A stretch of 64,000 bases of DNA. It comes from Setaria digitata (lineage: Eukaryota; Nematoda; Chromadorea; Rhabditida; Setariidae). The notes beneath the pieces are model-generated. The model ran no database searches, had not been told where the DNA came from, and was given only the letters and a program-made list of their open reading frames with translations. The DNA lies in contig RCAB01000041.1 of assembly GCA_003640385.1 (NCBI GenBank), positions 124,001-188,000 of the forward strand, written 5' to 3'. A program made the position numbers and the translations under genes. Below are positions 14,601 to 25,126 of the stretch, piece by piece. Position 1 is the first letter of the stretch. The number at the start of each line of letters is the position of its first letter.

Positions 14601-16532
14601 TAACGCGATCTGGGCAATCATTACTATTGAAGACGTGCACATTTCTAATTACAATAATATGTTAGCAAAACTGACTTCATGATATATATATATATCATGA
14701 AGTGTTGCTATATATATATATATATATATATATAGCAAGCCAGATAAGACAACGCAACAGTGATCCTGTTCTCGGCTAATTAATTGTTCTTATAATTCAG
14801 ATCACCAGATTGTTTGTTTCATTAAGTTTTTGAGATTGATTTTGTAGAAGCCCAGTATCTGTAGATTTAAAAAAAAAAATGCAGTGACATAATAAAAACT
14901 TGTTTACCATCGACAATTCTGCATTTCTGCGCTTTTGCGTATCATCATTTCGATGAAGAGTATCTTGCTCTTCGTTGCATACTAGCTCTTCTTCTGGAGA
15001 ATTCTGTAAAAAACCGTAGGAAGTACAAGAAGAAGTAAGGGTGACACATCCTTCGTGAACAATAAATATTCCTTACTAGACCAATTTTGTTTTAGACTAC
15101 TTTATTGGACAAGTTGAAGCGAATTTCAAGTGTCTCATTAGTTGCTGAACTCCACCAGTAACTAGTACAGTAAAATTAATTAGCATATTCTATCCCTTTC
15201 AAATTTTCAATGATTAATCACTGCTACCATACAAAAGTTTTTAGTGTCTTACAACGTAATCAATGAATTAATTACTGAAGATCCGTGCTATCTTAAAATA
15301 TATTCCTAAACGGGAATAAAAACCAGGAAATATTATGATTCTCTCTTCCACAACTATTTCATATACTATTACCGAACATGGTGAATGCGGGAGCAGTCCG
15401 GCATGATGACTATCACGAATAGGATTAGGTTCTGAATCGACTACTTCAATATCCTGGAAATATAAGGATTAGACAATTCATAATATCATCAGTTCTATCC
15501 TCATAATCTAATGAATACATAAACACTCAAAAATGACACTAAACTAACTTGCTGAACCCACTGAGAAGTCCATTCGGAAGAACTTAAGGTCTTCTTTTCC
15601 TCAGCGTTACCACCAGTATTTCGATCCTTAAAAATTGGTACTAATCTATTTCCACAGCTTTCATTTCAAATTTTTGACAAACAAACTAGTTGAACTTAGC
15701 AACTATTAAGCTTTACATCCTACATAATTTGCTATCGAAATTCCAACACAAGGTAAGATAAAAATTACCGAAATTTCATCATAAATGGTACGGAATGAGG
15801 AGCACCCCTCATCCCAATCATCACGATGTTGCGACTGTTTTCCACATTCCTGCGTTTGTTCAACATCAGAAATTATATTTTCAGCAACTTCATCATCGTT
15901 TTCTATCTGAATTTTAAGATTTTTGTTTAAACAATGGCGATGTAATCAAAAGTGATGTTGGGAAGTCTGAAAATCTCAGGACTCATTAGATTTTTTTTTT
16001 TTTTTTTTTTTTGTCCTGCTATGGAAAAGAATGGTGAAATGGACTATAAATTCAACTGCTTTTTAGATAATACTTAATATGAGTAGTTAATTCTTAACAA
16101 GGCTTATAATACTTCAAAATTATTTAGACATGCTATTAATGAAGGAATAATATTCGGCCAAGAAAGAGGTTCATTCTCAGGTCGAATCATATTAATTTCC
16201 TCCAGAAATAATTGTTTTAATAGTAAAAATTCAAACGAAAACCGAAATACATTCTAAAAAATATTCCAAATTATACAACTAAATTTTTTACTGTCCAGTT
16301 CGGTAATACCGTAGCAAGTTTTGCTTTCACATTATTTTGCTTTGATTATAATTCATTTGTGCATCCACACGTTTTGATAAAAGATCTCTAAAAACTTCAG
16401 CCATTAATGGAAAAAAATAAAAGAAAAACTCACTTCATCTTCTGGCATAATATCAAGCACTGAGTCAATACGCTTTTGAGCCGTTTTCAGAGCATTTTTC
16501 GCAAGTTCATTGGCCCAGTTAAAATTCATCAT
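5646..16532 (-). CDS. TMF1: TMF1-like golgin (TATA element modulatory factor / ARA160)
   Basis: Golgi-associated coiled-coil tether of the TMF/golgin family; TMF1 proteins bind Rab6 through their C-terminal domain. The N-terminus (ATG at 16532, exon 16532-16434) reads NELAKNALKTAQKRIDSVLD, very close to the conserved N-terminal helix of vertebrate TMF1. A low-complexity acidic/Ser region follows (exons near 15906-15769, 15627, 15450, 15003, 14570, 14370). A long coiled coil comes next (exons near 13747, 13495, 13322, 13085, 12630, 12160, 11770, 11625, 11055, 7972, 7620, 7180, 6633). The C-terminal TMF/Rab6-binding block is near 6179-6064 (RYENLLEAHGEKIERVEELE, then LDLADVKKLL), which matches the family signature RYNTILQMYGEKAEEAEEL. 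The last exon, 5672-5646, adds MEYFLGKS and a stop. Splice phases agree wherever I traced them. The protein is roughly 750-800 aa, shorter than the human one (about 1090) mainly in the middle. The intron between about 7973 and 11040 contains a PDK1-type kinase gene. Confidence 0.9.
9181..10101 (-). CDS. PDK1-type AGC protein kinase, kinase domain only, intronless and nested
   Basis: Serine/threonine kinase most like 3-phosphoinositide-dependent kinase 1. Visible motifs in order: glycine loop GEGSFSTVY, the following Ala-Ala-Lys with the ATP lysine, a helix-C glutamate in FREKEALIRL, catalytic loop HRDLKPEN, DFGSAK for the DFG block, activation segment RRRGSFVGTAQFVSPE, and YWALGAIIYQLLTG. SFVGTAQxVSPE with its phosphorylatable serine is characteristic of PDK1. 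The chain ends about 35 residues after the kinase fold, so the PH domain that recruits PDK1 to PIP3 membranes is absent. From the first usable ATG (10101) it encodes 306 aa. The frame stays open to 10197, where a good acceptor (TTTGCAG) lies, so an upstream exon or trans-splicing is possible; no in-frame ATG precedes 10101 in this exon. It has no introns although its neighbours are intron-dense, and it sits in a TMF1 intron on the same strand. A retrocopy origin is inferred. All catalytic residues are intact, so an active enzyme is plausible. Confidence 0.88.
   Translation of the reverse strand: MRTRSDFIFLKEVGEGSFSTVYHVKERSTGREFAAKVCFKKQIIRERKIDYVFREKEALIRLSSNGGKHPFVAQIMCTFQDSENLYIIMTLAKKGDLLKLMRKSGGKFDLKVTRFYSSEIVVALEHLHALKIIHRDLKPENILISETGHILVSDFGSAKILDRAKPNKESKGPEGQRRRGSFVGTAQFVSPEVLKGEPVQQACDYWALGAIIYQLLTGKHAFHDVCEYLIYRRVMSAKYKIPDDFPESAANIVKKLLVIEVADRLGSTESGGAEVVKKEPFFDGVQWDSITQTEVPKLSFSCEKCS
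10190..10205 (-). promoter_or_regulatory. Splice/trans-splice acceptor upstream of the nested kinase
   Basis: On the minus strand TTTCACTATTTGCAG precedes GACGATAAG at 10197. It is a strong nematode 3' splice site and may be where a spliced leader or a 5' exon joins the kinase mRNA. Between it and the in-frame ATG at 10101 there are out-of-frame ATGs, which could act as short upstream ORFs. Confidence 0.4.
11850..11915. repeat. Two-copy 33-bp tandem duplication in a TMF1 intron
   Basis: GGAATTCTCAGAGATTATCC followed by TAGAAATAA(T/C)AAA occurs twice head to tail, at 11850-11882 and 11883-11915. The copies differ at one base near the end. Confidence 0.9.
14674..14738. repeat. Two adjacent perfect AT palindromes
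   Basis: 14674-14703 is a perfect 30-nt palindrome with ACTTCATG arms around (AT)n. One base later, 14705-14738 is a second perfect palindrome with TTGC/GCAA arms around (AT)n. Both lie in an intron of TMF1 and could extrude cruciforms. Confidence 0.9.
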
Positions 16533-17002
16533 CCATTAAATTTGTACTTATCTCGCTTTAACTTCTATCACATCAAAAGAAGTACAAAACTGATAATGAC
16601 TCCTGCAAAAAGCAAAAGCAACCGTACACTTTAACACGTTGCAAACAATGCAAATTTTTCAGAAACGTATTATCAACACATGAATAGATAATTCAATCAA
16701 GCTGACGTCCTTTAATCCTGGTAGTAACCACATATAACCCGAAACAATACATACCACCCACCTACTGATCGAGTCCGAAAAAAAAACGGCCACGTGCGAA
16801 AATTCGTTTCGAAAGTATAGATTTAATTGCAGCTTCCTCTTCTTTTTAGAGAAATTCTTTTGCAACAAGTTGTTTGTTATTTTGGAATTTCGAACTAAAA
16901 GCTTTCAAAATTAATTTCAATAAAGTACAAATTTTTTTTCAAACAGTTTATTTCAATTTAATAGAACTTTCTAGGCCAATTTTTGGGAATAAGACGTCAC
17001 TA
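16533..17002. other. TMF1 upstream region / tRNA spacer
   Basis: About 470 bp between the TMF1 start codon and the tRNA-Asn. It is AT-rich, with no supported coding sequence. It should hold the TMF1 promoter or 5' UTR. No defined element could be recognised. Confidence 0.4.
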
Positions 17003-17005
17003 GCT

Positions 17006-17072
<67 letters not shown>

Positions 17073-17076
17073 AGCG
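17003..17076 (+). tRNA. tRNA-Asn (anticodon GUU)
   Basis: A full cloverleaf can be drawn. The acceptor stem GCTTCCG pairs with CGGGAGC with one G-T wobble, the D arm contains GGTTAGCGC, and the anticodon stem TTCGG/CCGAA encloses loop CTGTTAA with anticodon GTT. The T arm is GGTGG-TTCAAGC-CCACC with discriminator G. There is no intron and the CCA is not encoded, as usual for eukaryotes. The internal B box (GGTTCAAGC) is near consensus. It is much more GC-rich than its surroundings. Confidence 0.97.
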
Positions 17077-17084
17077 GGCGATGA

Positions 17085-17089
17085 TTTTT
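17085..17089 (+). terminator. RNA polymerase III T-tract terminator of tRNA-Asn
   Basis: A TTTTT run starts nine bases after the mature tRNA 3' end, the normal position and form for Pol III termination. Confidence 0.8.
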
Positions 17090-18284
17090 GCCAAACAATG
17101 CAACAATCGTTATATTCAGATGACTATAGAACTTATACTCAAGCAACTCTGCTGGGAAATCGAATTGATGACAATATCACAATGAAGGAATTGTAAATAC
17201 GCTAGCTGTTTGATTTGAAATTTAAGGTTTATTCATGCAACAGCATGCGGTTAATTCATTCATTGTATTGGAAACCACTTTGAATGACAAAAATTAACAG
17301 TTTTAGAATTCCGGGAAAAAACAAACTTCACATGATTAATAAATTACGCAGGTCGTAAAAGGTCATTTCAATACTATTTTCTACTATTAATAGTATATTA
17401 CAGAAACTGTATTATGGCGCTCCTGAACCAACTCTTTAACAAGTTGGTTTTTTGGACTCGACGAATATCTTGGCCTCCAAATGAAAACTCAAATAATCTT
17501 TAACGTTCAAACCCTTCTCTTTTTGTGATGACCTTTATTGAACATCGCTTATGTGTCAATTTTAGTTATACTTGAAGAAAAACAGCTAATATGAAGAAAA
17601 ACCCTAACAGGTCTGCGGATCCATGGAAACTGATTCCGATATCGACCACGAACGACTTTCTCATCGAGAAAAAAAATCTTCACTTCAAACCTTTCCTTTT
17701 TCTTTTGAAGCACTGAAATACAAAAATGTTCAGGCGCTTTTGACTAATAAGAAACAGACTGAAGAAAACGATGTCACATATTCGAACATCAGACTTTAAA
17801 TAGTGAATATTTGATATGAAAAAATGCTTCCTAAAAGTAATGTTTAATTTACGTCAGAAATTTTATTGAATACTTATAAGACAATGAGTACTTATACAAG
17901 AAACAAGCAATAAACAATTTAAATCCACATAGAGTTACAGCAATTAGTTAAACAATTATTCAGGAGTCGAGGTTTACAGAGAAAAAGCTACTAGACATTT
18001 CCTGTAGCATTAACTATTTTCAGGAATATTTTCACCTTAAATGAATAATGAATATAGTTACTTCCATTGTTCAGTGAGCCGTAAAGGATTTCGATAGAGA
18101 TTTACCTAGTTTGAAAATAGCCTAAATTTGAGAAGGCCGATCGAAAATGGCAAAAATAACTCGATAAGAAAATCTGAAAATGGGAGATTGTAAACTGCCA
18201 ACTTCCACTTTTTTTTGTTACAAATCGTAATGACATATCTTTATCAACGATTGCACTGATCACTGCATGTTGAATGATCTGCCA
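17090..18284. other. Intergenic, nothing recognised
   Basis: AT-rich spacer between tRNA-Asn and the MSH4 stop codon. It probably includes the MSH4 3' UTR near 18284. No supported open frame or repeat was seen. Confidence 0.5.
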
Positions 18285-21200
18285 CTACTGATGGCTTGCC
18301 ATTGGAGGCAGTTCACGGAATAGTTGATCACGCAACTTCGACAGATACACTGCAGCAGCACTGTTATCCGTTTTCATTAAAATTGATAACATAGAGCGTA
18401 ATTTACAGGCAAACCGAATGATAGCACGGCGCTGCCGAGTCTCATCATCGATTTCGATCGTCATATTATGTTTTGCTCGTAACGACGTGGCTAGTTGACG
18501 TGCCTCTTCTACTACTTCTTTTGGGAAAGTCGTCAGATCAGTCAAGTTGAATGCTGGAGAAAAAAAGATAGTAATTGACTTTTAAATCCCTCTATTATTT
18601 ACACCATCCCTAAATCAGTCATTATAATTGGATGAATGGTGAGAACTTTACCACGAGAACTAATGAAAAGGTTTAATTAGCATCGAAACTTCAAGAAGCT
18701 CATTAGAATACGCTTTTCTTCTACAAGTAAAAATATTCGCACTGAAGAATCATATAGATCCAACGATTTGGACGGCAAATGATTCACAAAAAGTCAACGA
18801 AATCAAGGAATTTTTGAAAGAGAGATACTACTGCATTTACATAAATCAATTTTTATCTCAAGTCAGAAGAAATTACAAGCATCGCCCTATTTTGTTAAAA
18901 TCAAATGAATGAGAAAACAGAAAAAGTATATGTAAGTTATGAATATACCGTAAAGTGGACCATTATACGGACCAGTATACAATCGATGAGAACACTGAAG
19001 CTTTTCTATTTCATTGCCATCACTTTGTTTGATCTTTACAGTAGTTGCTGAGAAGTGGAAACTAGAAATAAAAATTGCTATAAAAACAGATTTCAACTCC
19101 CTGAATGAAACCGATTACTTAATATAACAGCAATGTGCAATAATTCTTAATACATTCCTCCGACAAGATGTATATTTAACCCACCTAAATTTAAGGGAGA
19201 CAAATCACCTCACACTGCATATTATGTTCAATAGTATAAAATCGATGAGTAATAAATAAACAGCAAGACCAAACAGTACGAAGATCCTGACATGACTTGG
19301 TAATATTCTAGACAAACCGATCTTCTACTGCGTTTACTATCATCAAAGAAATCAGGTGGAATAAGAAAAAGGAAAAATTATAACTTTTCAACAGCAGGAT
19401 ACATTGCTGCTAGTGATGCCAAATCGAGGTAGTGGGTAGCTAATATGACATATGCCTGTAAATGCGAATTTTTGTGAAAAACTGCCAATGATCAAATAAT
19501 CAGTGACATAAACAGTTTTTATATCAGAACAGAAAGATAGCCGAGATATTCAGTATGGATTTTACCACAATGAACAACTTCACAGGAAATGCAGATCAGT
19601 GTGGCTACAGTGATCTAATAACCACTAAAGTATAAAGTAATTCATAAATATTAGGAGTCTCCAACTGACTAAACTATCTGCAAAATAAAAATTTGTTCAA
19701 TGCGTAGAAAACCAGTATAAATTTAAAGACTTTTCAACATTTAGGATGTTTAACCTTTCTTCTCAGAAGCTCCTCACATATAGCAAAGCACAAGCTTAAA
19801 CCTTCTTCGTATGCAGTACCTGAAAATTTCCATTCATACAGGAAACAAAACCGATAATTTTAGAATAAGAACGAACGCTTTGACTGTCAGTTTTCAGATC
19901 CACATAAAGAACAAGGTGTCACAGGATTATTTTCTTTTGAGGAGTTAACACTGCTCAAAGATATTCAATTGACATTTGAGGCACTCACTACATGCCAGTT
20001 CATCGATAAGGACTAGTGATAAAGAGTCAGCGGTACGTAGAATGGGTGCCATCTCCGACATCTGAAAAAGTCATAAATTTGATCAAGTATAGAATTCCCA
20101 TTTTTTTTTTCTTCCTTTAAATACAAGTAATGGTAAAGTAGCACTTTGAATAAATTTAAATTCATGAGGTAAAATTAGAATTTTTACTACCTCGACGGCG
20201 AAAGCCGACAAATTGGCTGTCAAGTCGTCATTTTGCCCAATTCGAGAGAAAATTCGAGTAAGAAGAGGAAATACAGCCATTTCCGCTGGTACGAAACTTC
20301 CTGTTTGTGCTAACACATGAAGCAAGCAGATTTGCTTCAAATATGTCGATTTTCCACTCTGACAAACATATATGCTTAATAGGCAGGCAAAAAATGCTGT
20401 AGTTCTCTAAATAACGAGTTTTTTCTTGGAAATTCTTAAAAATTCTTGAACATTATTTGTTCTTGGTCTTTCTACAGTTTAACAACCACTGTCAATAATT
20501 TTTCAATCTCACTAGTACACACCATCGAGCTACGATATATAACAATTTTCATTTCTCTACAGAACTAACCATATTTGGTCCTGTAATAATATTGATTCTG
20601 GATTCAGGCGACAAGTACTGCAATTTCAAAAATAAAAAATTTAAAGTTGAGTGACTAAAATTCTTAAGAATGATTATATATGGAAAAATCACTGCTTTTT
20701 TGGGGGCACTTGTTCCAAAAAAAGAAATGACAAAATGAGAAAATTGCTATTAAATAATCAATATCCAGATTCGTATCAACTTAGTGCTGACTTCGTTTAA
20801 TCTTATCATTACTGCATTTGCAACATATCTGTTGGTGTCGTAACTGCAACCATATGGCCTTTCCTAAGATCACTTCACTAACTTTTTGACGAGATACTCA
20901 AAACACCCATCAATAATGATCATTAAGTGAAAAGCTACTTTTATTAATATAGCATATCCACCTTTCTACATTGGTGTTTGATAAGAAGCGAAGATATTTA
21001 CTTTTATACCAAACCGATGGAAATATGACGAAATTACACTGAATAAAATTATATCTTTTAAAAATGTGCTCACATATAAATATTTGTCACACCATGGCCT
21101 TTCTCTGTCACATTGTATTTTATGATTATATGCAAAAAAAAAACTTACCACATCATTTGGAGTGAAATTTTCGCTTGCTAAATCTAAAAGCGGATGCCTT

Positions 21201-24200
21201 CCTTGTTTGATAATCATCGACATTGAAGGAGAAAATGAGGGTCGAACTGCAAGAAAAGAAATTGATTTCATTAAATTAAATTTTTCAATTACAATTTAAT
21301 CAGAAGCATTACCTGATGGAATTTTCATAGCATAGATAGCAAGACACCCAATAAAATCCACCATAGATATTGCTTCAATTGCATGGTACAGACATGGAAT
21401 CATCAACCGGATCTAAACTCTTGATCATGCAATCACACCTCTTTGCAGCATTTTGACGCAAATTAATGGAAATTCTATCTATTAAGGGTGGTAAATCAGA
21501 CTGTATAATGAATGCTACTCTTATTTGAAATGATTCTGCTAGCTTCATTTCACTACTCATCTTTAGTCTGCAACTACTGAATGTGGAGCAAACCTGATTC
21601 AGTAAGCCGACTGCAACTACATTGCTCCTGATCATTAGTTCGTTGACTACTTCATCAATTCGTTCTGCAATTATTTTGAAGAATTCTATTAACCATCTTC
21701 ATCATGCCCACTAGGAAAGCAACAGTGATGCAGCTTATATTTATTTAATTCTTTCTGATTCATGCTAACCATTAAAGTCAGGAATCTGATCTGATCAGGC
21801 TGCAAGGATTTTCTTTTGTCTTTTAATAATTACAGATCAATGCGGTAGCACATTTTCATAAATTACAAAGAATCGCAAAAATGATCAACCATTATAGCGT
21901 AACAGTGAACGCGTTGTGCAGGATATAGAAGCCCGATTTCTGACCATATCAATAAAATGTGACGGTAATTTAACTTTAGCTACAGGATCTGCGCATGGTA
22001 TTGAGAAATGAAAACCTCGACTTGCAGTGTAAACAAGCTTAGCTTCGGGTATTTCGCTTGAGTCTTCATTACTTTTTTCTACAAATCCTATGTTATTTAC
22101 ACACTGTCCATAATGACACAAGTTTGAAATTTCTTGCTTTTCTCAGTTTGACTAAAAGATATATTAAATATGGTCTTTAATTGCAACCACATTAATTAAC
22201 TAAAGTGAACAGTTCTGTCAGTATCAATCTCAAAATTTAGGTCTGCTGATTGAGTGCACGAGAATCTTAGAGAATTAAATTGGTAGGAAATATATTTAAT
22301 TCTCTGCTGCAGAAGACATACCATGTGTGTCACGTAGCAATTCCTCATAAGCTTTTCGCATGATATCAATCATTTGATCCAATCCTTCCTATGAAAAAAA
22401 AAAAAACAGTGCGAGAAAAATTCATTTGGAAATATATGAGATATGTGCTGCAGGAATTAAGAAGAAATGGCAGCCAATCAAAAAAATGAAAAATTACCCG
22501 AACTGCGTAACATCGATTCTGTCGTAGCGCTAAAGCAGATCGTTCACCTGTTTTATGTTCTCTGCCTAACTTTTCATCCAGAATATCCATGATTTTCTCA
22601 AACCGCTCATCGTTCAAATGCTTTAAGGAGGAGATTTGTTTTTGGAGATGACGAGACGTTTGGAGTTTAAAAAAAAATTAATTATAACTCTGTTCTAAAG
22701 AATTAGGATTGCCTGGAGTAATTTAGAGACATATGCCAGTTATCTTTCAGTAAAGGATAGATTTATTGAAGGAGGCATATACTATCCAAATCAGTTTGTT
22801 AATGTTCTGTAAGATGGCCGAATGCTGAATAAGGCTATATGCGAGTTTCATAAATGAAACCTTAGATATTAGACAAAAAGTATTCATTTTAAATATTCAC
22901 TATTCACTTCGGCACTAAATATATATATATATATATAAAGGAATACGTTGTAACATAATTGAAATAAGTGTGCTTTGCTGTTTTTCAATGCATCTCGTAA
23001 TGGTATAATCAAATGTAGCGTTTGCTGTAATTTCAAGATCTGAAAGATTAGCAGTTTGAACTTTTTCAGTTAGTGCGGTTCTTAACTAACTTTCCAAATT
23101 CATGACTCATGGAACTTTTGTAAAATTCCCACTTGTTTTCCGAATTTAGAAAAGACTAGTCAATTTAATTTGAAAAAATTATCCTAACTTTAAAAATGAT
23201 GCACAGTGTATTATTCGCCCACTTTTCTAGTTTTCACCAATCGCTCATTGAAGTGAAGTGAAAAGGTTATTCCTGAGCAATCATGATTGACTTTACAGAA
23301 AAGTTTAAGTCGAACCTGAGTAATACGATGCTCAACAATACGCATAGTTTCTTTCTGGTTTTCTAAATAACAGCAAACCGCTATTAATCGATATATGTCA
23401 CTTATTCCGACAACAATAGCTCGCAATCGCTCAAATTTCTAAAAATTTTAATTTTTTTCGAAATAATTTGTTATTTAGTAGACTGCATATATTTTTAATA
23501 TCCATAGATCCACAAAGTACCGGTTGATTGCTCATAAGCTCTTCGATAGCATCCAGGCGTGCTTCAATCATTGGCAAATCAGCCGAAGGTTGCAGTAAAT
23601 TACTGCGGAGCAATCGTACTCCACCACTGGTTAAGCATGTGTTGAGAATTGAGAAAAGGCTACGACCTAATGTTTTTGGCTTGAGATGTATGCGTTCCAC
23701 AACTTCAACGTTTCGCATGGTATTTACATCTGCAGTTATCAAATATTAACAGGTAAAATATCAGATTGATTTCGATAACGTGGATTATCAAAATTGATAT
23801 GAGCTTTGATAATACTTCAGGATCTATACCCATAATTTTCGAACTGTTGTTATAAAACAGAAAGAAATAATATATACTTTAAAAAAATATTCCCAAAACC
23901 ATTGATTCCAGTCAATAAAGGACCAGTACTTTCGGGCAGTATGAAAAATTAAAAATTCATTCAACGACAGCTCACTGAAAATTTGTTAATTTATTTAATT
24001 AAATTGGTCCCAAAAACAATAAAATATAAGCTTACCCATAAAACAAGATTTCTCGACGACAAGATAAGTAACCTTGAGCGAATTTTGAGCAAACATAACA
24101 TTTTGTATATATTCCACATATTTGATCAAGGCAGCTGCAGCTGCCATGCAGTAGTACCTATTCAAACTAGCTACTTAATAAACAAAAGAAAAAGTAAAGA

Positions 24201-25126
24201 TTGGTACATTGGAAAACAACGAGGTGAGAGAAAATAATCTTCAGGCTATCTCGTGCAATGATAAAAATTGCTTAATGGACATAAGTTAGAGAATAAGTTT
24301 AATTTAGAAGAAATGTGTTGCTACAGATCAGCATCGTTTAATTTAGACATAAGACCAAAAAAATGGACTAGAAACTTGATCATTTTTAAAATTACTAGAA
24401 ATGAAACAGCAAAGTCGAACCGGAAACATTATACATATTCTCTAATTACAAATCTTAAGCAGTTAAATCTCGAATTCTCACAACTTTTTCTCTATGGGTT
24501 TACCTGCAAAATTCATAAAGAAATAACACGCACTTTTTATAAATTTCCGATGTTATGTTGGATGATTCGGTAGAGCTTAGTTGTTGTAATAGTTCAACCC
24601 CTTTCAGATCACTAAAAATGAAACTGATATGATTTAGAATTGATAAATAGTCAATTACATCAATTAATATCACTTAATCAGAAGAATATTTTGAGCAAAT
24701 AGAAAAGTCATTACTTGAAATAACGTCGATTGATCATTGTGATTTCCACTTCTGGATAAGTGCTGCGAATCAATTCCAATACGGCATTCATACTATTAAC
24801 CTTCTCACCAAATGTTTCCGGAACAATAACCTATGAAGCATTTTCTACCGGCCAATGAGATATACGAACGAAAAGGATAAGAACCATCTTTTCAAATTAC
24901 AACTTAAGAGCAAATTATACAACGAAGGGTGGAAAATTCAGACAGGAATAGTCAAATAACTGGAAAGAAAAGAACTTCGACGGGTTCTTGAACTTGAAAC
25001 TGAATTCGAAGTCGTGCGTAAGATGCAGAATCGATAAACTGCCACAAATGTAGTTCACTGCACAATGCATCGATACTTGCAAGTCCGATCTCACCACGTG
25101 CGTTACCACGACCTTCCACAAGTGCT
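18285..25126 (-). CDS. MSH4: MutS homologue MSH4 (C. elegans HIM-14 type), meiotic crossover factor
   Basis: Partner of MSH5; MutSgamma stabilises recombination intermediates and promotes crossovers in meiosis. Resolved exons (5' to 3'): 25126-24961 ([18 protein letters not shown], the conserved MSH4 N-terminal block), 24830-24715, 24611-24504, 24157-24073 ([18 protein letters not shown]), 23729 to about 23521 ([14 protein letters not shown], MutS core), 23438-23316, 23039-22947, 22620-22498, 22388-22322, 22078-21890 (TASRGFHF), 21664-21594, 21412-21313, 21246-21149 ([10 protein letters not shown]), 20617-20570, 20358-20191, about 20063-19990, 19815-19760, 19450-19390, 19065-18950 and 18555-18285. 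Walker A is split by an intron as [13 protein letters not shown] and is intact. The helix-turn-helix end follows [13 protein letters not shown]. No ATG precedes the first block at 25126, which begins after an acceptor, so a short 5' exon upstream is missing. A stretch between 24073 and 23729 may hold one unresolved exon. The Walker-B region is unusual (see findings). Confidence 0.93.

Noticed and set aside
24268..24573. Plus-strand 101-aa open frame
   Set aside because: It lies opposite the MSH4 exon 24611-24504 and its intron. The minus strand carries the conserved protein, so this is a shadow.
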